From the NCBI GenBank assembly GCA_038503065.1, contig JBCAMK010000004.1:1191001-1255000 (forward strand): DNA of 64,000 nt. Reading direction: 5' to 3'. Of the stretch, positions 1 to 12,910 are shown piece after piece (position 1 is the first letter of the stretch; each line of letters opens with the position of its first letter). Made by a program: the position numbers and the translations under genes. The stretch comes from Paragyromitra xinjiangensis (lineage: Eukaryota > Ascomycota > Pezizomycetes > Pezizales > Discinaceae). The notes beneath the pieces were generated by a model. The model had not been told where the DNA came from, ran no database searches, and saw nothing but the letters and a program-made list of their open reading frames with translations.

Positions 1-3000
1 GGAATGTAATTTCTTGAGCCGGTTGGCCATAGGCCATTGCTTGAGAGCTGGAATGACTCTGCAAGTTTTCCTTGCGTCCCGCCCCGCCCCGTTGATGTGT
101 ATGTGAGTGCGGGTGTTTAAACTAGGAATAAGCACAGTAAAGGTCCGTGGCAAGTATACAGGTCATTTTCGGCTTTCGACGGTCGTTTAATACCTCCCAA
201 TATTGAAGGCCGGGCCTCGGCTGGATAAGGTCTGGGATATCTTGGATCAAAGAAGGCACTCGGACGGGTCTTTAATACGTTGCATAAAGGGGCGGGTTCT
301 ATGAGAAAGGAGCCAGCTTTGCACTGACGGTTGGTTTTCTTTGAACAAGATATGAGGGCACCTAGGCTATTCATGCATTAGACCTGGTGCCTATTAAGGC
401 TTGTAAGGGTTTGACTTCCACAACGCACACCGAGGAAGTATTGCATGTGTATTATTGTAGCATCGATTCAATGTGTATCTAGGGTGTGTATGTGAGCAGA
501 CAGCTTCCATTGGCTACCTGAGATCCTACGGGTTGACGGGCATCCCCTGGCTTCCCTCGAGTTTGGGACTGCCGAATCCATGCTCCGAGCTAGGGTTCCG
601 AGTCGATATAATTTTTTTTCAAATCTGGCCGTCCATGATCACGTTTAGGTATCCAGGTTCCTTGGAAGCCTTTGGTTTTCTCTCATCCTTGTAAGCCTGC
701 TCGTATGGCCTCCCGTGATGTGATATGGCATAATTTATTAAGCGTTTTGGTCGACTTTTTGGATTTCTATTCTGAATTGGCGGAAACACTGGGGGGTGTT
801 GTCTTAGCCAAACATTTTAGAGCTAGAGATAGGTTTATAGATGTAGCATAGCCATTTAGGAAAGAACGGGGATAAGTTGGTGTGAAGGAAATGAGGGAGC
901 GGAAAATTCCTGGCGTAGCTCTTGTTTTCCGCTTTGTTGCTATGCATATATGATGGTGGAGAAGAGAAAGGGGATATATAGAGAGACTGGAGGTCATGGG
1001 AACATATTAGAATACGGCAAGCTTACGCACAGCGTTGTTGCTGGTCTCGGGATCGGTTCCTGGCCACGATTGGGTAAATCTGCTGGCATTGACAGAAAAA
1101 TGAGTCATCTTGTGACAAATCTGTTGCGAGGTTATAGCATAATAGATATTTTGATGGAAAAAAAGATCTGATTTAGAAATTACCTGAAAGGGCGACATAA
1201 TTTTATTAAATTCGTCAGATTATGGATAATTTGTTTTTCAGGTTCTTAGACTTGATTTCTATAAGTTACGTAATCCTTATTTAGCATGCAGCTAGCTGTA
1301 CTCGGGTCAGGGCTGAAGTATTGGGGCTAATTGCGAATCACGGGTCTGGGCGGCCCCAGTATTGTACAGTTATTGTTGTGTTTTGCTGTATTCTGCTGCA
1401 TTTTGTCGCGCTGGGCCCGGCCGCAGCACTCCCTTTTCTAAGCTGTCTTGGCACTTTCGTCCTGGTCTAAGGAAGTATGGCTGATTAAGAGATTTTCGAC
1501 ACCAGCTCGTTTAATCCAAAAACACAGTAATATTCTTGCCAAGTCTTGTATCGTCATCCCACTCGTGTGTTACTTAATTGATAGCTTGGTAGGTGTATCT
1601 TTTGAGCTCTAAAAGTCCGGCGATCTGACCGCGCCTAGGTCTTTGCTTTTGTATTTATATTACTCGACCGGGGCTATTCCCGAAATCCAGCCCGAAGGTG
1701 CGAGATGTGGCTATGGTCGTAGCCAACCTTTTCACTGAAGGCCCTACATGTGATCATGATATGGAAGCGTGATCGGCCCCGAAGCACTAGCGGAGTACGT
1801 TGGGCTGGGGCTCTCCTTCTCACTATTCCTTTGTAGGGCGACCGGTTCCAGATCGCCAGTATATTTTAAGATTTCTGGTGATTTGGAAGACGTTCATGGG
1901 ATGGGGTGAGTTGATTTGATGAAGTATTTCTATGGAATCTTACATAGCTGCCCACTAATCGTGTAGCAGCAAAAGCTATCCTGGAGGGTCTTGGATTTGA
2001 GACTGGTACTGGGAATATCGGGGGATGTGGGTTTTGACTATAGATTGGGTGTAGCCAGTATGTACTTTTCATATTTTCGAGAAAAACCAGGGGCGTTAAT
2101 GGATGGTATGCCAAAGGCTGGGTTGGGATTAGCGTAGTCTTTTCTAGTCGACTCAGGGTCAGCCCGTGATAGTTCCATTCGATTTTTACGTTTCTTAAGA
2201 TGGAACTGTTAAGCACAGGTAAAGGTGTCTAGACCGTAATAGGTATCTCGTTTCTAGAATCTTTGGCTAGAAGACGTACGCGCTGCTTGTATTAAGTTGC
2301 GACAAGTTTAACTGTCAAGTGTACATCATGGAGGGAAGATTGAAGTCTTGATAGTCTAACTCTGTTTGACAGGTTTGGCTGCAAGGCCTCCCTGTAGCTG
2401 AGGTATGATCCACGTGCTGGCTTCTCGATGACCGGGCGATAACCGACGTCAGTGCATCAAATCAATAGACAGACAGAGGGTTTAATTTGTACAATTGTAG
2501 GCACCTGAAGATGACGGGGTAGCGAGGAAGAGGATCATACGTAAAGAGGACTTTGCTTACAGTGAAAGCTCTGTATCGTGGCATCCTTGATCAAATCTAG
2601 GCTGCTGGCACTCGCTCATAGTGAAATACATACATCTAGCTGGGCATTGATTCGTCCATGCTGCGGGACGACGGGGTTTCTCCGATGTTGTGGGGGATCA
2701 GCTATAGTCGCTTTTGGCCGCTGGATCACCGAATATTATAGAATTAGCACGATCAGGGCCTAGTCCCTCGAATGATGGGTTGATCACTAGGTTGGAATAT
2801 TTCGTGATCGTTTTTTTGTTTCTGGGGTCGTTAGAGCTGTGTAAGTATTGTAAATCTCCCCCCAAACCGCTCATCTTGAGCTATCCTTAATTCGATCTGG
2901 AGACTGTTCCTGTGTTTTCGCTTAAGTTCATATTGCAGAGGATTCTAGATCGCACGGAAACCCTCGAACCGAGATCATGTTATCAGGGAATACTGAAGGA

Positions 3001-3131
3001 AAGGGTGAGCGAAAGGTTTCTAACTATACGTTTAGAGAGATGAGGGGATGAATATGCTTATGAGAAAAGGAGTACTACTGGACTCCAGACTTGTTGAGTC
3101 TGAGCTAGCGAAACTGGACGGCCAGTCGAAA
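1..3131. other. Intergenic, no gene recognised
   Basis: Only short open frames (up to about 116 codons) without recognisable motifs, acceptable splice sites or low-complexity coding signature are seen on either strand. There is no RNA gene or clear repeat. It probably includes the 3' flank of the HAD gene that ends at 3132. Confidence 0.5.
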
Positions 3132-4844
3132 CTATGAACCGTGACCTTTCTCTAAATCTACCAATATCCCTAAAACCTCATCCAACTCCCGAACAACAGT
3201 TTTTCCAGTCTGTCCAGTTTTCTCAGCCATTCTATCGACCAATATCCCCTTCCATCCAGCAGATTCCGCGCCTTGGTAATCCTTAACCAGGTCATCCCCC
3301 ACATGTACACATCTCCAGGTACCCTGGCTGGCGCCAGCACACCGACATCCGATCGTTTTTGCTGTATCGAATATTTCAATGTCTGGCTTTTCAAAGCCAA
3401 CGTCATATGAGATTGTGACGAAATCCAGCAGTGCTTTATCTCCAACACCCCTTTCTTTGATTTCGTCCTGGTTTGGCGTTGTCGGGTAATATGATCGGAC
3501 CCCAACACCCAAGGAATTCAGCACTGAGGTTACCCGGGAATCAGAGTTTGTGATGACGCCTACTGTTGTTGAGCTATAGGGCCAGTTTGAGGGAGGTGAT
3601 CTAAGAGTGCGAAGAAGGGGGATAACCCCCGGGTATAGTTTATAGCCGATGTTGCTTGCAAAACGATGGATGAGAGCCGGGGTAAGGGTAGGTGGGAGAG
3701 AAGCCGAAGTGATAGTGGTGAAGGTATTGGTTATTATCTGCAATTAGTGGGTAAGTAAGTCATCGGGAATTGTATCGCAATTAGTGAGGGGATAGGGTAT
3801 GTCGAAAGTGGAAAAGTGATGGGCGAGATTGTTTCTTTGCTTGTTTGTGGGATAGGATAAGGATAGTAGGCATGCTCTCACTGAAGTTCAGATCCTGGGC
3901 TTCCTGTCTGCTGGGTGGACAGTAGGAAATAAGGGAATTAAGGGGTTAAAGCCTCTCGGTTTACATCTGGGGCACTATTGGGACAAAATATCTGAAGTTT
4001 TTTTATGAATCGGTAATGGAAAGAGGGTAAATCGAGCTGAAAGTAAAAGTGCCTACGTCGAACGACAGTCGCTGGAATAAGGGAGAAGAGGGGCTTGAAT
4101 AAACACTAAACTTACTTTGGCCCACCATTCTTCAGGCTTCATCCCGTGGCTCTTGCCGTAATTTGGGTTCCGTTTGGATTCTTCTTTGAAAGCTGATCGA
4201 AGGGGCCAACACGTTAGCGAAAATGCAAACTAGGTTAGGATGGCACCGACAATCTTGAAAAAAGCACATAGTGTAGGTCTATAGAGCTGCTGTTTCACTC
4301 TTTGGATGTTTTTTTCTTTGGACACTTTGGTCTAAGGTCATGATCAGCCCTGAGTCTTAAGGCTCGTACAGGGTACATGTAGTTAGTTAATAGCCTAGCG
4401 AATACATGTAAGTGGGGTATCTCAATCCGGATATGCGTTGATTCAAAGCTTTCCACTGTAGTTTGGTACTGCCTATCTGATTCAAAACTTCAACGATAGT
4501 GCGTTGTTGAGGTGGTTTAGTGTTCCACAGGGATACATGCTTTGGTTGGACCGATGGCGAGGCTCCTGCATGAATCGAAAGAGCCCACCCATGTGACATA
4601 AATATCAAGAGGTCACTATATCTCTCTGCAAGTTGCAGGAGACTCAAAGGGAAGAAAGAGGCAGCACACTTAGGGTCTAATTACCTTTTTTGAATGCCAC
4701 TTGAACGTCGGCTTCCTTCAGACCAACAAGACCATGTTCCTGTGCTACAAGAGCGTACTGGGCGGCAATGGGAAACCTCGGGGTGAAAAGGGTCCCGAAG
4801 GCGTCAAATGTTAGAAGAAGGTTGGTTGATCGAGTTGGAGGCAT
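3132..4844 (-). CDS. HAD-like hydrolase, HDHD3-type, 3 exons
   Basis: Spliced product of 280 residues from exons 4844-4685, 4192-4116 and 3737-3132 (stop). It belongs to the haloacid dehalogenase superfamily, closest by pattern to HDHD3-like proteins; the substrate is unknown. Motif I is DAFGT (Asp14 to Thr18), motif II is around Thr142 (VITNSDSR), motif III is Lys196 (FEKPD) and motif IV is GDD (Asp227-Asp228). The cap region lies between motifs I and II. Phases agree at both junctions (1, then 0), and the joins recreate the family pattern AFKKAFKEES and EEWWAK-IITNTF. The start ATG sits 13 codons before the catalytic Asp. Both introns are long for a mould (492 and 378 nt), and the first holds two TACATGTA palindromes. 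The usual second Asp of DxDxT is Phe16, so classical phosphatase activity is doubtful. The family is firm and the function open. Confidence 0.85.
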
Positions 4845-5854
4845 CCCAGGCTTTCCGGAAGAGATGTCTGTGGAAAATAAGTGAGGGTGAAGAACTGCGG
4901 GGATTGACGCTGTCGCGTCACTACTCGATCACAAACTCGCAAGAGCCCCTCCCCATAATCAAGCCATACCTAGTATTAAACAAAGGCCCTGATGGTTTCT
5001 GAAGGTCAGAGGGCTAGAACGAGATGGATGGATCTGTGTAGCACTCAAAATGGTGAATATGGAGATCTATTAGAGTTTGAGTTATGCGCTGCTGTTGTTT
5101 CGGCCTTGGGCCCGACCAATCAGAATGAAGATTTCCTGGGCAGCGGGCTATCCCCCATCTGGAGAGCTTTTCTCTCAGATCACCGAGTCTCCCCAACTCC
5201 CTCCCCATCAACAACCCACAACACGGCTTTGGGGTGTTCAAAGTACATTCCAGCTGTTCTTCAGGATGAGAGCTCTAGCCAGAAGGTCTTTACAGGCTTA
5301 TCCGAGCTCTTTTGAGCCAAAAAGTTGGGCGGGTTGGAGGCGTGTATGTGAAGACTCGGGGAAAATAGCTCAAGCTGAGCTAGGGTTTGTACCGCAGTTT
5401 TTCCCCTTCGGGAGGAGCGAAGCTGAGGGGTAAAACCCCAATTTCTGTTCACCTCGCTTCCTCTGAACATTCTTCTTCTCTAACCTCCTCCCCTACGACA
5501 GCACCATCCTCGGCGCTATAGTTACCTCAGTCCTCACGCAATTATCACCGGCCGAGCCTTGTTTTCTCTTCTCGCTTAATCGAGGGTAGAGAATTTGTCA
5601 AAGGGTTTTGCTACGGGAATCCCCCATGGAAACCAATTTCATTCCCTGAGAAATATATTTTACCACTCAGCGCAGCAAGCAGGAGCTTCGAATCTGCGAG
5701 TTTCATCAAATCTTCTGCCCAGAGCCAGAGTTAGAGGCTCTATATTCTGTCGCCCAATAGCCCATTTGTACCTGCTATTGCTATCCGTAATTCGAGTTTC
5801 TCTCTCCCCAGTTGACGAAACCCCAACCCACGCGTCTATTAGTATTTATACTAC
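4845..5854. promoter_or_regulatory. Divergent intergenic region / 5' leader
   Basis: This lies between the divergent HAD gene (-) and the large disordered-protein gene (+). The stretch 5455-5560 is rich in CT tracts of the kind found in fungal promoters and leaders. No convincing coding frame was found. Exact promoter elements cannot be assigned. Confidence 0.3.
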
Positions 5855-8800
5855 ATGATGGCTTCACCGGTTCCACCACGCACAACCTCAACTGCCCCGT
5901 CGCAGCCTGCGGGTACCCCGACTGCTAATTTCCCACACCTCGCCCCAAAATCCTCTACCCTAAGCATCGATGCCACAAACGCGTTTCGTCCCTCTATTCC
6001 CCAAAAGGACTCTCGAATCCCCGCGGTAGAAATTGATAAACTCTCATTGTCTAAAATGAATAATCAAAATAACGGTAAAACTACATCGATTGATACATCT
6101 GTCCTATCCCCTGGTGGTGTCCAATCATCGCTTCCTCCTCCTCCCTTGCCCCATCCACCAATCAAGGGTATAAGCAATGCGCAAGCTAGGACTGCTCGGA
6201 AATCGGCACCCAGCTCCTCAAACAGAGGGGATGGATATAGTACCTCTTCAAGTGGTGGTGGGGGTAAAAAATCAATTTCGAGCACAGGAAAGAATAATAA
6301 AGACAAAGGAGAGAGAGAGACCTTTGTTATCGATGAGATATCAGTAACGCCGATATCGAGGACTAAAAGTTCAAGCCTGACGGTATGTGTGTGTGTGTGT
6401 TTGGGTGTGTGTGGGTGGTTTTTTTATTTTTATTTTTATTTTTCGGAAGGGGAGCTTTTCTGACTGTTTACTTTCGACAACAGCGTTCACCGCAACCACA
6501 AACTCCACCACTATCGGCACCTCCTAAACAACAACCCCAAACTCAACCTCAACCCCAGAAACCACAGCAGGAAGCTCAGCTATCGTTAGAAAGCGGCGGG
6601 GGGCCACAACAACAAAAGGAGGCAATGTCACCAGTAATTCCCTCTCCCCCGAGCTTCGCAGGTCCACCAGCACAGGTTGCTGGTGTTAAAAGACCAGCAC
6701 CACAAGCGATTCCACCGGTTTTATCGGTTTTTTCTAGCATGATGAGCGGCAAACCTAAACGTCAGAAGATTGCTACCGCAAAGGCTGCCGCTTTAGCAAG
6801 CGAGGCACTGAATGCCGATGGCTCAGCAGCGAAGAAGCGAAAACAACGAAAGAATTTAAGCGAGAAGGGTGGCAAGGAAAAAGAGAAGCTCGGAAAAGGG
6901 AAGGGAAAGGAACTCAAAGGGCTTGGAATGTTTGTGGCGGTTTTGAGAAATGATTGTGATCCAGGGGAGACTGTGCAGCCCTGTCGCCCGATTCTTCCTC
7001 CAGCTTACCAAAAGCCACCTTACCAAAGGCCAGCCACACAACAGGAACAAGGAAAGAAAGATACTCTTAATAGTTATCCGGTAGCTACTGGGTTTAGGCC
7101 AGCCTGCCCAGATTTGCAAACCTTAAACACTTCATGCGAAGTTCCCACCACGCCACAAGCAAGTAGTGTTGTCCCTGCTGCCCATATACAAACACCGGTA
7201 GCACAACGGCAGGTACCTGATGATGTAATTTCAATATCTTCATCGCCATCTGGGTCAATACAATATAATACCCCTACTGCTAAGTTGGAGGGTAAGGACA
7301 GACAAGAGCAAGATGATCGGGGAAATAGACCCATACCTGAAACCGATCAAATGGGGCGGCATCAAAGTACCCCTATAACTATCGATGACGGGTGCTCCGA
7401 AGGAGAAGAAATTTTAAATGATGCGAAGTCTCTAGCTAAAGAATACTGGATAGAAGTCTTTGGGCCTCTTCGGGACACGAGTAAGGACAAGAGAGAATTT
7501 ACTCCCTGGGGGCACAGCAACTGTAAGTGTCTCGGATTTTCTTTCGTCATTGAGGTATCAAATTCTGCACTACCAGTTAATTGGGCAGAAAAGCATCATT
7601 TCTATGATTTAATCGTCCTTGAGATTGAGGATTATTAGAACCTTTAATTCATTCTTGGGATACCACCCAGCTGAAGATGGGCTAACCTGACCTGGCTCTA
7701 GGCTCACGCGATGTTATTCGAATGAGGGAGGTGTTCTTTGAAAAATGCATGGACAATTCTGACGGTAAGGTCCCTCACAGGCCTAGAAAGACGTGCTTTA
7801 GTATTAACACCCAGGGATTTTAGATGAAGGCACTAAAATAAGTTGCTTGATCGAAGGGTTTATCGAGAGACTTCTTGAAGGAGTTAAGAGGCGCTTACCG
7901 AGTTTTCGTGGTCAAAATTATTTGCGGTGTCGGTATGGTGGTGACTCGAGGTCTACGGAGCTAGCATTGAAGATAAAGAACCTGAACGTATTGACTGACG
8001 AGGGAGAAATAATCACTTTTGATGGATGGAAAAATTCGGGCAGGCCCAAATTTGAGGGTATCGTCGTACTTTCGGGTTATCCAGAGGCTTGGGAAAAGGC
8101 CCTGAATACGGAAAGTTTAGATGGCGATACCAGTCTCAGCAGAGGGCGGCTTCTTGAAGTAGCCGGCGACAAGACGAAGCATGAGTTTGATACCGCAAAT
8201 GTAGTTGACCAGCACACAGCTTCTTCTCCAGAAGCTCCAGAAAAGCCTCGAGGGACTACACCGGTTGATAGTAACTCTGAGCCTTGTGGGGAAGAGCAGG
8301 CGAAGATAAAAGATCACCCTACGACCGACAATCTGAAAGAAAATTTGGATCCAGCAGATGACCCTTCACAGCCTGTCGGGAATATCACCTCATCTCCAAT
8401 GTCACAAAAACTCCCCCCACCCGAGGGGCCAGCGTCACCCGCCAAAAGTCCGATGCCTCAGCCACGGTTAGGACAGAAACCATCAAGTCCTAGCAACCAG
8501 ATTCAGGCTGAAGCCGATGCTTCGGTAACCAACTTTAAGCGCGCCTCAAAACCCTTTAGCCCCTTTCAAGTGATACCCACCCCATTCTATAAAGGTTCTG
8601 GCAAAGGCAAAAGGAAGGCATTCGTAGCACCTACAGTCGAGGATTTCTTGAACGAGTCGAGAGTGGTCCAGGAGCTGCAATCACCGCTAGGACCTAGTCT
8701 AAATCCGAGACAAGGGAAAAACGATCCACTTCTAGCGAGGATTGTTGATCTTAATCAGCAGGAGCTTCGGGTCCGAGATGATATTGATGCCCTTGCCGCA

Positions 8801-9394
8801 AAATCTAAGCTGAAAGAAATCGAATTTGAGCGAAGAATAGCGGGAGCGAGAGTTGGTGCAAAGGCTAGCATTGATGACGGAGATTTTGAATTGGGGCCTG
8901 GGGTGAGCAGTCAGGTCGACTGGGAGGGATTCCGGAAAGCCACCAAAGAACTGATGAACTTTCAAGATGAGACACGACGAGAGGAATTGAGGCTGGCAGA
9001 CAAGGCGGCGAGAATTGCCGAGGAAAAGCAGTACCTGATTGAGCGCAGAAAGAGGTCAAGACGAATGGAAAGTGAATCAGAGACTACACCAAGCTTGACG
9101 GCATCGGAGGATCGATCTCTAGATAATGGTGGCTCTACTGCGCCGAGTAGTGCTCCTTCGTCGGTCTCTGGTTCTTCTGCAGCGAGGGAAGAAATTCCCC
9201 CTTCAATTGATATGGGAGCAAAGGCAATTCATCCGGAGATGAGTATTGGTCATGAATTATTGCAGGCATTAATTCCCTGGGCGAAGCAATTGCAAGAAAC
9301 CACTACGGAAACCACGCCTCCAGCTTTCACCGAAGCCGGGGCAAATCAAACGAAGTCGAAAAAGAAGCCAATTAGGAAGAAGAAGCATTGGTAA
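5855..9394 (+). CDS. Large disordered basic protein, 4 exons
   Basis: Exons 5855-6382, 6484-7522, 7702-7764 and 7824-9394 give 1066 residues, all phases matching (0, 1, 1). I do not recognise the family. The N-terminal third is Ser/Pro/Gln-rich with poly-Pro and Gly runs. Residues around 260-310 hold Lys-rich patches (KKRKQRK and a KGKGK run) that look like nuclear localisation signals. The most ordered part spans the exon 2-4 joins: KSLAKEYWIEVFGPL, then the 21-codon exon 3, then CLIEGFIERLLEGVKRRLPSF. A later segment (about residues 780-880) is charged and probably coiled-coil (ELRVRDDIDALAAKSKLKE). The C-terminus is a Lys cluster ending KKKHW. A nuclear or chromatin role is an inference only. 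ATGATG at 5855 allows a start one codon later. Intron 1 contains GT and T4A microsatellites. Confidence 0.75.
6383..6483 (+). repeat. GT and T4A microsatellites within intron
   Basis: The first intron of the large disordered-protein gene begins GTATGTGTG, continues as an impure GT tract, then a TTTTA-type tract, and ends CGACAACAG. Reading through it would add a low-complexity hydrophobic tail and stop at 6463; splicing joins two Pro/Gln-rich coding stretches in phase. Confidence 0.7.
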
Positions 9395-10875
9395 CCGTAT
9401 TGTTGATATTTGTTTTCAAATTGTTGTTTTCAATTTTGGAGTTCGTAGAGTAGGAAATCCATCCTACAATCCGGTTGTAGTAATCTGTAGAAAGGACTGT
9501 TATTTGTTGACTTTTGATGGGGTTTTTGTTTTTTAGTCTTATTTTTTGTACTGGACTAACTTTGCATCTTTTTCTTTCTGTCGGACTCTACCTGTTTCAA
9601 GCACATTTAAGGGTGATGGGCGCTAGCGAGGAGTTTTCTTTTTTTGTTTTGTGCGCTTCACGTAACTGGGAGTTCTTTTGCCCTTGTTTCCTTTGTTTTT
9701 TGTACATTTGTGAGGGACTATGAGCAGACGGTTTTTGAATGTTCGTTTTTAGGGTAAGATAAATCTTATAAAAATGTTAGATGAAGCATTTAGTGCCGAA
9801 AGAGAAGCAAAGGGCTCCTAGCTAGTCGCATGTATCATTTACTAGTCGTCACAATTGATAGCAGTAATGCATGGCCCTTTGTACATGTACCTTTGGTCTA
9901 AGCAATAAAGCTCACGATACGAATGTATCCCTTCGCCTGTAATTAGAACCTATACGAAAGCCTTTGGAAACGGGAAAAATTATACGAGTGGTTGAAAACC
10001 CTCTTCTACAGAGGTGAGTCTAGAGGTCATGAGTATTGGGAACAGGCACACCTACAATCGGAGCATAAGCAACCTGAGAATGCATATTGAGGAATTCCGG
10101 ATTGGCCGACTGCGTTAGAAATAAACTAGATTTATGCGAACGAAAGCGATCTCACGTAGAAGTCATTTTTAGGTTCTGTTACTTGTATCCAGAAAAAGAG
10201 CGATACGTGTTGGCACTCTGCCTCAAAAGGAGGTCATTGGGCAGGGTTTGCCCTAAGCTGATCTACTTTTTTTACAGCCTTGTATGAGACTGACCGGATT
10301 CGTCGCCGGCCTAAACCTATCACGCTGTGAGAACAAATCGAAAACAGCTGAGAGATCTGATCTGTTGACCCTCACAGAGTCTGGGGTCTGATGGTCACAG
10401 CTGCAGGGTGAAGAAGTCCGACTGAGCTGGTCGGGTGTGGTTTTGGATGTGAGCAACCAACAGCTGACATTTGATCATAGATTCACTCAGTGTTTAGGCC
10501 AAAATCGCGGAGAGATTATTCTAGGGAATTATTGGATTGGGAGGTGAGTACTGATTTGACAGGATTAGGCAGAGGCTATCGATACTGGGCGGTATGCACC
10601 GTAGGCGCTTGCGGCTCTGAATCCATAGGGCTTGAGTGATAGCAAGTTCTCCAGCTCATGCGGACAATGTTCTTGCCTTACTGAGTATAGATACAAGTAC
10701 GATCTACTTGGGTCATCTGCGTATTGTGGTATCTTGAGTTTGGGTTAAGGGTTAAGACGTGACCCAGCGAAGCAAGGCGCCGAGATTCGAGTGGTCGCCT
10801 TGGGACACATCGAAGCTCGCACAACCTCGATCCGTGGGATCCGCCCTACAGAGCACAAAAAATCCCAAATAATTG
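9395..10875. other. Intergenic, T-rich 3' flank
   Basis: After the stop at 9394 there is a T-rich stretch (9400-9760), probably the 3' untranslated region. Beyond it no gene is recognised. One TACATGTA palindrome is present at 9882-9889. Confidence 0.4.
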
Positions 10876-10974
10876 CTTTCGCCTGGAATCGAACCTCCTA
10901 GCCCATATAGTGGGTTGAAATTTGTAAACAGATTTCGGGATTTCTACCCTAACCCACATGACGGCTAGGTAAAG
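10876..10974 (-). pseudogene. Possible decayed class II tRNA-like sequence
   Basis: On the minus strand the sequence shows a B-box/T-loop GGTTCGATTCC, a possible long variable arm (CCCA..TGGG), a GAAAT/ATTTC stem enclosing an oversized loop containing CCCGAAA, and 5' CTTTACC facing 3' GCGAAAG with five of seven pairs. The T stem is badly mismatched and the A-box is weak. It could be a decayed intron-containing tRNA-Ser(CGA) or a tRNA-derived SINE fragment, or it could be chance. Confidence 0.25.
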
Positions 10975-11280
10975 TGAAACTAAACTGCTGACGGCTGAAC
11001 GAAAGTTTGTGTTAAAAAAATGCAGAGATGTTTAAAACGTTGATTGGGGTAAGCAACCAGTGTAGGTATAAACCGACATTGGAAGTCAATGGATACATGT
11101 GTCTAGTGGCTATCCGTTCGGGGTCGATTTGTAACAAGCGCGGCTATCGTGTAACAGTTTTGCTGATGTGGGCTAGTGTTTCGGCTGTAATTGCGGTATG
11201 ACGTGCTCGCGAGGTATCCGAGCACTTCACTCAAGTTCATCTATACAAAAGGTCCTCGCAAAGCCCATTATGAGAGTATC

Positions 11281-12541
11281 ATGGGTTCCCCTACATTACC
11301 TATAATTGACCTAGCTCTTGCCTCTAGTCCATCTACTAGGCCACTCCTTTTGGAAAATCTTAAATCTGCATTATTTGACACGGGGTTTCTCTACTTGACG
11401 AATCATGGTATTCCAGACACAACGATAACTGGGTTAACATCCTGCGTTCCTATGATGTTCTCTCTTCCACTGACATCTAAAGCGGGGATCTCTAAGAGTA
11501 ACTCTCCGTATTTCGTCGGGTATTCAGGATTTGCAGAGGAAGAAACTCGGGGGAAGAAGGACCTTCGGGAGCAATTTGATTTTGCCACAGAAGTTCCGGC
11601 TGTATGGCAGCAGGATAGCAGGGAGAGGGAAGGAGAAAGAGATTTTACGAAATTGTATTGGAGGTTGCGGGGACCCAATCAATGGCCGGATGAGGGAGAA
11701 AATGGGTTGAAAGGATTTAGGGGGGCATTGGAGAACTATATGAAAGCGATGGAAGGGTTAAGCCTGAGATTCGTTCACCTTATTGAAGAAGCATTTGGCA
11801 TTCCAGTGGGTTTGTATCCTCTGTTGTACATGGCCAGCAGTATCAACCTAATGTCTAATACTAGGGACTTTTGATTCTTTCTTTACATCTACGGGCCGAT
11901 ATCTACCTCCACAGCATCGCCTCAAAATAGTCAAATATCCCCCATCCGTCTCTTCCAACTCGCGAGGTCAGGGAGTAGGTGCGCATAAAGACTCTAGTGG
12001 ATGGTTGACCTTCCTATTGCAGGTTGGCGAGACACTAGAAGAGACCGAAGGGCTTGAAGTGCTAAACCCTCAAAGTTCAGAAGTTGAGGAGTGGATCCCA
12101 GTCCCACTGATACCGAATTCTTTTGTTGTCAATTTTGGGAATGCTTTCGAAGCAGCCACCAGCGGCGGAGTCAGAGCTACCGTTCATCGTGTCCTTGTGC
12201 GTACTCACCCCAATCCTGTAGCTTATTTTGATTATCTAAATTCTAAATCATGTGATTTGGAATAACCTCAGGCCCCAAAGTCGACATCGGTTCCAAGGTA
12301 CTCAATACCATTCTTTATGGGGCTACCGTTGGACATGACCATCGACGGCATCAAGAAATCAATACCGGACGAAGTTCACAGGTTACGGGTTAATAGTAAG
12401 GAAATGAACGACTTTGCGCAGGATCATAAATGGGAAGAGGAGGAGCTAGGGGTAGCGCAGTTGAGAAAATGGTTTAGGAGCCATAGAGAGGTGGCAGAGA
12501 GGTGGTATGGCGTGGAAGTTGTAGGCCGTTATTTACGGTGA
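11281..12541 (+). CDS. 2-oxoglutarate/Fe(II)-dependent oxygenase
   Basis: Exons 11281-11809, 11865-12196 and 12272-12541 encode 376 residues of the isopenicillin-N-synthase-like superfamily. The N-terminal DIOX_N region begins LPIIDLALA and contains the conserved TGFLYLTNHGI. The jelly-roll domain has the iron ligands His217 and Asp219 (HKD) and His284 (ATVHRVL), and the 2-oxoglutarate-binding Arg296-x-Ser298 (RYS). Such enzymes hydroxylate, desaturate or cyclise small molecules; the substrate is not predictable here. The introns are 55 and 75 nt, with CTAAT upstream of the first acceptor. An in-frame ATG at 11191 would add 30 residues of unrelated sequence; the start at 11281, directly before the domain, is preferred. 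All catalytic residues are present, so the gene appears functional. It converges on the Gfo/Idh gene with 369 bp between stops. Confidence 0.9.
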
Positions 12542-12910
12542 GGATATCTGTCAGTTGTACTCAGGGAAACTTGTCGCCAGGTTTGGGACTAGACCGCAAG
12601 CCTTTGTGAAATCTATACTGTCCTCCCCAGTTCCGCGGAAGGTTTATTAAGCCTGCACGAATAGTTTAATTGGCAGGGTAAAAATAAGTGTTTTAACATG
12701 TTCGAGGGTAATTTTCGCTAAATACGGAATCTTAGAATATTGAAACTAGCAGAGAAATAACAAATCATATTAGGAGAAATGATGACTAGTGGGGTAGCCG
12801 TCCCCCGTTACTTGCACGCGGCCTTTAAACCCCCTTTTCTCGTTTATTCAGCCTTTAGGAGAAACGCCATAGTTTATCGGAACGTCCTTTATGTAAGTTA
12901 AATTGCCTCG

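Noticed and set aside
4387..4647. 86-codon minus-strand frame
   Set aside because: It lies within the first intron of the HAD gene and has no domain; the flanking exons join in phase without it.
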